DNA of 64,000 nucleotides from Gentiana macrophylla. Taxonomy: Eukaryota; Streptophyta; Magnoliopsida; Gentianales; Gentianaceae. Position numbers and translations under genes: made by a program. A model generated the notes under the pieces. That model searched no databases, was not told where the DNA came from, and saw only the letters and a list, made by a program, of their open reading frames with translations. The DNA lies in assembly GCA_026214975.1 (NCBI GenBank), contig CM047809.1, forward strand, positions 24,836,241-24,900,240. The letters run 5' to 3'. Below are positions 55,460-64,000 of the stretch, in pieces. The first letter of the stretch is position 1. Each line of letters opens with the position of its first letter.

Positions 55460-58400
55460 TGTTAGGAAGATTTTATTTGTTTTGATGATGGCCATATTTG
55501 CTGTTATAGTAAGCCTGAAATAAGTCTAAAATACTCAGTAATGTTTGTATTGTTGGAAGTAGCGCCTGAAAGACAATTTCTGTAATTGTTTTTATAATTA
55601 ATAAATGACAGATTTATTATCATCTTATTATTTTCTTTGTGCTTATATGTAATACACTGCTGAAAACCCCAAGTCGTATCATATGTAGCCATATAACTTA
55701 GTGTGTGTCACACTTAAGGATTAAGTTTATGGTGATACACTTGAACTAGTAGTCCGTGGTGAACTTAATCAAAGTATGGGGTCTATTGATTAAACCACCA
55801 TTAATGTGCCCAGAACACTTTATGGTGTGACCGTCTTATCCAGACCGTCGATATTGGTTATCTAAGTGGGGCATTTATATATGATGTAGTCATATAGGAC
55901 TGGCCGATTTAATCTGCATTTCTCATATAATTCCATGATTGAGAAATCTCATTAAATCACAAGATGATCATATATGGATTAACCTTAATCCTGAAGTGAT
56001 TCCAGACTCCTACTTGTTTCAGGATAGGGTTTGATGTATTCGTTAAGGATAGCTAAGAGGCGCGGTCCGAATCACTTTCATGTCGGCACTATTCTGGAAT
56101 GAGTGAGAAGTGTGTGTCTCACAGATATGGAATCCATTCCTTCCTGCGGGAAGTATAAAGACAATCCCCTTATTTGTTAATCCTAGAAACTGATCGATCC
56201 ACGGAGTTCGTATTGGTTATGAACTAATTGATCACTAGTGGGTTAATGGTAAATAAGGAAAGATGTATTGAAAAAGGTTTACGGAAATATTCCCGCTTCA
56301 TTACGGATAGTCTATGGAGGGTTAGTTTATATGTAATGATTATATCAATGGACACTTATCAACTCGACTCGACATTTTGAGAATAAGTTATATCTATAAT
56401 CGATAGAGTTCAGTTTCGGATTTATGGTGGCGTAATTCTAGAATTAATGAATTAAGTAGAAATATTCTATTCGATTAATATTTTATTTAATTTATTGTAC
56501 CTGCTGGTTATAGGTCCATTGTCCCCGGGTTGGCTCCTCATGTGAATGTTTTCTCGTTTTATGGAACCTCGAGAATAAATTAAATAGTTGGTCTATTTAA
56601 TGAATATGCAATATTATTTATTTGGTAAATAATATGTAAAATAGAAAAGACATTTTCTATTAAAAAAATTGGCTAAAAGGTGGTGCCTACATTATGGTTA
56701 AATTAGAAAAAGGAATTTTTTTAGATTATGTCACATGTGTAATTAATTAATTATCTATTTATTGGATAATTAATGGAAAAATAAGATATTGATTTTTTGG
56801 AAATTATCTCTTATCTTTTGGCAAATATCTTTTCCTTATGGGAATAGATAATTGTGGTGTGAAAATGATAACTCTATTGACTAGTTAATTTCTTATATAA
56901 AGAGGGTTCCTCCTAGCACAAAATCACACTACAATTTGCGCCATCTTCAAAATAAAAGGAGAGAAAACTTATTTTCTTGTTCTAGTCATTAAGAAAAAAA
57001 AACCTAGGGTTTTTCTTGTGCATATTCGAGGAGGTTCTACGCGAGGACCGACGTCCACCAGTTGTCGCTAGGAGATACAATCCGGAAGACTACGGCATCT
57101 CCCTTTGGTCGACTATTTCTTCCTTTCGTTGAGGTAAATATTTAACCTTCTCGTAGTTAGATTAATTATTTATGCGAATCATATCGTGGTAAAATCATAA
57201 ATGAATTTAATTCGTAGCTTCCGTTGTGCAAGATCGAGTGTCTTGATCGGTGCCATGAATCAGATCTGATGATCCAATTATGGATCGGATCCGGATTCGG
57301 GTTTCTGTATATCTATCATGTATAGGCTTTACTTAGAAGTCTGACATGTTGTATAAGTTCAGATAGACAAACACTGCAATAGACTGGTAGGACGGCTCAG
57401 TAAATTCAGTGGAACAGTTCAGTGAAGACAGTCAAGCAACCAGCTCAGCTCAGTGAAGACCTATGGACTGACATACAACCAGGGAAGTCTGTGATGACCT
57501 TGGGTAAGTCTAATACTTTTCACAAGTGATGGAATATATTCTTTCAATATGGTGTATATTGATCTCACCCAAATCAAGGATCAATGAAGTACAAGCATAC
57601 TTAGACGATTGAAATATAATTGTAAAAAGGAATCCAGTAAAACAGCTAAGTGAAGGCTCTACCGGCGGACTATCAAGAAGAATGGTAAAGAGAACCTCAA
57701 CAGCCAAGTAACAGCTTATTAGCAGAATTACTATACTGGTCTAGCAACAACCGAGTTAAGAAACATGCAAGTTAATTTTGCTATCTACATTTGATTCTAA
57801 ACGTTAAATACATGGAAATCAAGCAATTAATGCAGAATCAATCAAAACAGATTTTATGATGAACGTTTGAAGAAAATCCGGATCACTAGAATTATGGAGA
57901 ATCAATCAAGGAAATATCAAGAAATAAATCAAGGATTATTCTTTGCATTAAATAGCCAACGGAAGAAATTTCAAAATCTAGTCTATAAATAGAAGACATT
58001 GACATATGAAAAAAATACAAATACACAAGAAAAAGTGCTGAAACTCTGTCATTTTTCACAGACTTCAATTTGAACTAAAGATCAAAATCTAACTGATCAT
58101 ACTCAGAAAACAAATCATCAAATCCTTATCAAGTGCTGAGTCTAATCATTCAATTGTGAATCCAATTCACGCCAAACCGAAGCAATTGAATCAGTTTGTC
58201 TGACCAGGAATTGCAACCTTTGTGATAGCTGCTGAAGGATCTATTCTCAAGGAGCAGTGTTGAAGACTGAGTCACTGAAGCTTTTGCAGCCAGGGAGTGA
58301 TAGTCTTGGAGATTGTGAAGCTTGTGTAGCGAGGTAAAATCACACTATTGTATTGGTGAAAGTCAATAGTGATTTCCTCCAATCATCACATTATAAGAGT

Positions 58401-58647
58401 AGATTAAGGGATTACACCACCCTGAACCACTATAAATCTTTGTGTTCATTTACTTACTGCACTTTACTTTACAACATTTCTTTACTGCATTTTACTTATA
58501 CTCTGTGTGTGTTTAATCTACTTTGAAACAACTTTTAAGAAGGGACTTATCCACTGCCCAAAAGCTTTTAAAGATCATAAAAGTTTTTGAAACTCCAATA
58601 CAGTCATTCACCCCCTGACTATATTCTCATCCTTCTCTGGACCGACA
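55460..58647 (+). repeat. SIRE-like 3' LTR interrupted by a solo LTR
   Basis: The LTR starts TGTTAGGAAGATTTTATTTG after a purine-rich AAAAAGCAGGGAAT and ends TCTGGACCGACA. Without the 1755 bp insertion and its target duplicate it is about 1.43 kb. It is related to but distinct from the 34098 family. No TSD partner is found. Confidence 0.8.
55551..57305 (+). mobile_element. Solo LTR inserted in the SIRE-like LTR
   Basis: The insert begins TGTTGGAAGTAGCGCC, ends GATTCGGGTTTC and is flanked by TGTAT on both sides (55546-55550 and 57306-57310). The host LTR reads on smoothly across it. The last base pair is not the canonical CA. The 1755 bp has no coding capacity. Confidence 0.8.
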
Positions 58648-60079
58648 TATAGTCTTTGAGAAAGAGAAACGTGTAATCAAATGTCATTCTGATGATGTCT
58701 GAACCGTGTGATTATGAATCATGTGGGTAATACGTATCTTATCTAAAGATGGCTAAAATACCCTTTTGTGAAAAGGTTATAATTTCTAGAATATTGACTA
58801 AAGCCTAAACATATTGATGTTTGTTAACTTATGACAATAAATGCCATAAATAATTGTATATTACTCTCTATGACTATTTTTAGAAATAGTCAAGTGTACT
58901 AAGTGAAGTGCGAAATTCGGAAAGCCCAAAAAGTTCGAGCTAGTACGAACATGAGATTGATGAACTGCTTAGGAATTAATCTTCAATTGGATTGAAGTAA
59001 TTAATACATGAAAGGTGTTTCAGAAGTTGTCTGAAAAGGACTCAGATCCTCCCTTGAAGGATATCATTTTTGGGATACGCAATTAGATTGTGTTTCTAAT
59101 GTGGAAACTTCATACGATGAAGTAGTAACGTAAGCCATGTGAAGTGTCCCTTACCTGTTTTGGGATTTTGTCCTTATTCAATACATATACTTAACCAAGT
59201 TCCGAAAATAAGGTTGAATAAATTCCATATCAGATATGGAAGTCAATAGCATCAAATCCATCTTAGCTGATGATTTAGGGTTGTCATGCTTCTAGCAGGC
59301 AGGCAGTGTCTGAAAGGCTTGGAGCCTAGTATGACATGTGCAACTTTGTGGGATATCTTAACGAGTACGCTGGATATTATTTACTTATCCATGGGGCAAA
59401 AGTGTTTGACTCCAAATATGATGTCTTCTAAAGGAAGTGTTTCTTTCCAAAGAAATAGTGGGAGTAAATTTAGATCTCAAAAGTAGTTTGATAACCTTAA
59501 GGAGATATTCAACCGTCGGGACGTAAGCAGGAGCAACATAGAGATGAGATGTAGAACACAGCTCGGTGCACACAAGTATTCTATGAGTCCACAAATAACC
59601 ACACGCCTGAAAGGGCTACTGGTATGTTTTCTTGAAGAATGAAGATCTCGCGACTTATGCAAGAATGCTTGAAAGGCAAGATTAAGATATATGGCTTGGA
59701 GCCATAATGTCTGAAATAGATTCTATGTCTGACAAACGGGACATGAACCCAGACTGTCTTACTTGAAGGGAATGTCTCTTAAAGGTGTAACATGCCTTTA
59801 TGAAAGACTAACATGGATGGTAATACGATTACCTGTTAGGTTGAGTTGATGGCTAAAAGGCTACGAGGTGTAAACCTTGTAATTACCTTTATGCTACCAG
59901 CTATGCTTAAATCTATTCAGATAGTGCTTATTGTAGCTACGTATCATGGCTATAAGATAGTGTTGAATACGTTGGGAAAATGGCTTGATGTTCATAGACG
60001 ATAATGTGATTGGTAAGCTTATGAGATTCATTTATGGACTCGAACAAGTTCCTTTGTATAATTTCTTTGCTTTGACAGA

Positions 60080-60468
60080 TCAAAAGAGTTTGCCCGGTCT
60101 TGAAGGTTCATGTCCAATTCCCCTCATCCATTTTAGAGTGGATCTTCTCAATGATCCCTTTTTTTTCTCTTCACAGAGGGTTAAATGGAGACTTTTTACA
60201 CTTGATATTTGGAACTTCGTAAAAAGAATACAGTAAATTTTTTTTTCATCCAAACGTTCCTATATGTGTAGATATAGGTAACATATAAAGTTCATCTGGA
60301 TTCATTTGCTTCTTTTGATTCTTGCTCGAGCCGGATGATGAAAAATTATCATGTCCGGTTCCTTTGGGGGATGGAGTGATAAGAATTCACCTATCCCAGT
60401 AACATAAAAACCTGACTTAAATGATCCTGTATTAAGAGCTAAATTGTCAAAAGGTATGGGCCATAATA
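60080..60468 (+). other. petD: Chloroplast petD insertion: group II intron 3' end and exon 2 start
   Basis: From 60400 the frame reads PDLNDPVLRAKLSKGMGHN after a stop, which is the start of cytochrome b6/f subunit IV (PetD). Before it lies a 34-base group II intron domain V (60328-60361, GAGCCGGATGATG / TATCATGTCCGGTTC arms) and a domain VI-like hairpin ending at about 60399, as in the chloroplast petD intron. The left boundary is uncertain (60055-60100). The right boundary is at about 60468, where copia sequence resumes. An in-frame TAA replaces an early Lys codon. It is a NUPT, not an active gene. Confidence 0.85.
60328..60361 (+). ncRNA. Group II intron domain V (chloroplast-derived, relic)
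   Basis: Exactly 34 bases fold into the domain V hairpin: GAGCCGGATGATG pairs with TATCATGTCCGGTTC around an AAAAAT loop region. It is catalytically essential in group II introns. Here it is isolated from domains I-IV and cannot splice alone. Confidence 0.8.
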
Positions 60469-61475
60469 TTCATCAAGAAGAAAGATATGCCTAATGTGTA
60501 AAAGGGTTAGTGGGAGTGTCACGGTTTCGAGTAAGGTGTTTCATATCCTTCTCGAGAGTTATTACCCCATTTTACAGTCAATTAATGTTTGGTAGTTCAA
60601 GGCCTTTACGAAAGTTCTTGGAAGTAGCAGTTCTTATTTTGGAAATAAGAATCTATAATGATAGATTTGGATACTGCTTGATCATCACAGTTCACCCTAG
60701 TGGATGGGATGCTAATTTTTTTTAGCATAGATCACAACATGAGATACTTCTAGCCAGTCTCGGTATCTATTTACGAAAGGACGTCAGTCCTGAAGATTAG
60801 GTGAAAGATGAAACTTATGGAAGGTTCCCTTTGCTACTGCAATAGGATCCAACATAAGTGTTGTGATTCGAGCCAGATGTTCATACTGCATGAGGAGTCA
60901 TGAGCAAGTATGAAAGTGATTCTGGTAGATGTCAAGAATATCCTTAAAGGTGTTAAGGATGTGTTCTTAGTTTATTGAAACTTGGAATCGAATAAACGTA
61001 GATATACAGATGTATACCCTAGGTCTTATGAAGATAGTGGGAGCTACAATCTGGGTTCACAGTCGCTTTAATCAAGTGATACAGTGATCTGGAAATGTTA
61101 TTAGCTAGAAATCACTGTAGATTATACAACTGGGCCAAAACACAGTAGTACCTTAGAAGAGCACCGGGAGCAGTACATGGATCTAGAAGGTTCATTTTTG
61201 AACCTTGTGCGGTTCTTCCACATTTTCTATATAGCTGATATAGTAGTGGATTCATTGCATGAAACATGGACCAGGGACTCATCAGTGATTCATGTGTGTG
61301 TGTTGAGGCGGTTCCTTTTGACTTGATCATTTGGAGCATGATATGAAGATAGTCTGAGTCCACCCGGATAATGATCTGTTCATGCTTAGGGTTGGTTGCA
61401 AGTATTGCATGAGATTCTTGTGTTTCAACTTGGTCTTGTGTGTACAAGTGATTAGCTTTAGGCCAAGTGGGAGAT

Positions 61476-63264
61476 TGTTGAAATAGTGTCCTAAACCCAA
61501 TCGGGTCAGACTGGAACCGACAGGGTCGGATCATTTCTACTATTTCTTTATGTTTATACATATAATGAAAGGCTTTTCTGTTATTATATATTTGTTCATT
61601 TAAACGAACCAATTGTTATATTGTATATATGATAAAGTCCTTAGTGTCAAACCGAGAAAGAGAAATCATAATAGTGATTATGGTTGATGAGATCTCGACT
61701 CACTTTAATTGGTTTGATACTTAAATGTCTCTAGTCGCAAGTGCTATTAAATAGGACATTAATTGTATGATTAGACTAGCACGTATTAGATGTCTTCTAT
61801 CCTATTGAAGATAAGGATAGATCTCGTCTATCAAAGTGTAGAGACACTTGGACTGTACGTGGATGTGTGTTAGATAATGCGTGACGTTAGTCGACCCACT
61901 TACTTTATTAAGTGTCACACTATGTGGCGGTTGTGTAATTATCTTAATATCGGAGTCTTCATGTCATCATGGTGTGGATTGTCATACTTTGACACTATTG
62001 AGGTTTCCCCTATCCATAAGGCGATCATGCGGTAGCGATTTGGTGTAATCTTTGAAGCATGTGTAGGATTAATGTTTCATCCGTAAATCGCGTATCTTAA
62101 TAGTAGGAGTAATAGGCGAAAGTGCCTTCTTATAAGGAATGTCTAGCTCTCGTGAATCTTTGCAAAGTGGGAGTAAGTGAGTTACTTCGTGAGAGCTTGA
62201 CATCCAGATTATAAGATACGGTCGTTAATGTATTGACACTCGAGATACGACCGTATGGATATTATTACAACGATAAGATTCTATTTGCACGGTAACCGTT
62301 TCACATGAACGGTAGTAGTCATTGCATTTGACTCTTCGATGATTGGGGTCATGGAGTGTTATAGACGCTATCCATGATCGTTAAGTATGAAGGGTATTTT
62401 AGTAAATGCACCTTATGCCTACGGCCAACATATTCGGAAGCCTATCAGGCACACGCATAAGGACATCTAGCCGGATTAAAATGCGGTTATAGTGATAACC
62501 AAATAAGGAAAGTTTTATCTCGACTATAAAGTGTTTTAGTGATAAATCAATATTGTGGTATTTATTTATTATGAATAAATATAATACAAGATATTAATTA
62601 TGTTGATTAATTAAATATACATAATTAATGTATAGGTCGAAATTATTATGTGTATATGATACACATGGATTTTGAGAACTAATTAATCATGGTATTATAT
62701 TAGTTAATTAAGAATATTCTGGAAGCCAATTTTTGGCTATAAGGGGCGCATATAATAGTGTATAAGATACACTTGGATTATGCAAATTAATTAATAGTAT
62801 TATCATATATTAATATTAGATATTAATGTGTATAAATTTGCACACATGTGTAAATTGATTTATGGTAATATGATAAAGATAATCAACATTAGATATTGAC
62901 AATATCCTGGAAATATTAAATATGAGATATTAAATTAAATGATATAAATCAATCAAAAATACTTTCCTTATTTTATTAGGAAAATGTTTTCTTTCTCCTT
63001 AATCCATTAGGAAGCTCCTCCCAATCAGATTGAGACTACATTGGGGTGCCACCTTCATTATAAATAGGAGGTGGGTGTCAAGCTCTTATGTACATCACAA
63101 TTAGAAGAAGTCTAAATTACTAGAAAATATGAGAGCTTCTTAGAGAGAGTTTAGAGAGAAAAGGCCGGTCTAGCAACCAGGTTTTTCTAGTAGCAATCCA
63201 ATGGTGGATTCCGGCGGGTTGTTCGTGTGGACTAGCGGTAGAGGCCGAACACTTCGCCGGCTTC
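61476..63264 (+). repeat. Family X copia LTR, plus orientation, 3' truncated
   Basis: It starts TGTTGAAATAGTGTCCTAAA after a purine tract, runs 1789 bp and is cut after CGCCGGCTTC by the start of the next LTR. Compared with the minus copy at 41554-43482, about 200 bp of 3' end is missing. Confidence 0.85.

Positions 63265-64000
<736 letters not shown>

Larger units (their letters stand above)
58648..61475 (+). mobile_element. Decayed copia internal region (family X)
   Basis: RT pieces include WLGAIMSEIDSMSDKRDM (about 59695), KTNMDGN (59805), LVITFMLPAMLKSIQIVL (59870) and LMRFIYGLEQVP (60015), and after the chloroplast insert LEIRIYNDRFGY (60640). Gag and integrase are not recognisable in 58648-59680. 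It ends with the purine tract GCCAAGTGGGAGAT (61462-61475) directly before the LTR. Stops occur in all frames. Confidence 0.75.

Noticed and set aside
51056..58647. A single intact SIRE element spanning the two LTRs
   Set aside because: The two LTRs differ clearly in sequence and length, the flanks (GTACA and TATAG) do not match, and another LTR family lies between.

Overview
This window is intergenic, repeat-dominated nuclear DNA of a flowering plant, probably a eudicot. The evidence is nested LTR retrotransposons of both plant superfamilies, a LINE, a Helitron, a CACTA-type MITE, fragments of plant genes (a GONST4-like nucleotide-sugar transporter and a GH17 beta-1,3-glucanase), and two pieces of chloroplast DNA (ndhE and petD). 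I see no intact, convincing host gene. Almost every coding stretch is a retrotransposon remnant with frameshifts or stops.

Left part (1-21.2 kb): a minisatellite of about 70 bp units (1-1050) and an AT-rich spacer lead to a broken GONST4-like fragment (about 1531-1812). A complete chromovirus-like Ty3/gypsy element (1984-10961, TSD GATAA) follows, then a GH17 exon fragment (11772-11912). A plus-strand copia pseudogene (12000-16842) is split by a truncated element with a tRNA-Asp primer site (LTR 12386-13978). A minus-strand copia element (17087-21212, TSD GAATT) carries a chloroplast ndhE insertion.

Middle (21.2-43.8 kb): a solo gypsy LTR (21775-26309, TSD AGTTG) contains a non-autonomous Helitron (23100-25492), and the empty target site survives in an adjacent tandem duplicate. 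A young copia element (27180-32244, identical-length 282 bp LTRs, TSD ATGTT) has the best-preserved genes in the window. A scrambled block holds duplicated copia RNase H segments, a truncated SIRE-like element with a coiled-coil ORF, and two SIRE-like LTRs in inverted orientation (34098-35863 and 37069-38804). A minus-strand copia-type LTR flanked by both a polypurine tract and a primer site lies at 41554-43482.

Right part (43.8-64 kb): a minus-strand L1-like LINE (about 47560-43765), a 166 bp CACTA MITE, microsatellites, a copia gag-protease remnant cut by a SIRE-like 5' LTR (51056-52872), an assembly gap (53229-53327), a second SIRE-like 3' end with a solo LTR inside its LTR, and a decayed plus-strand copia pol region interrupted by chloroplast petD group II intron and exon sequence (about 60080-60468). 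It ends in two abutting copia-type LTRs.

The genes do not form a pathway. The value of the window is its nested insertion history, organelle DNA captured at break sites, and a recurrent pattern of frame breaks at CAG/CTG that may be a base-calling artefact in methylated repeats.
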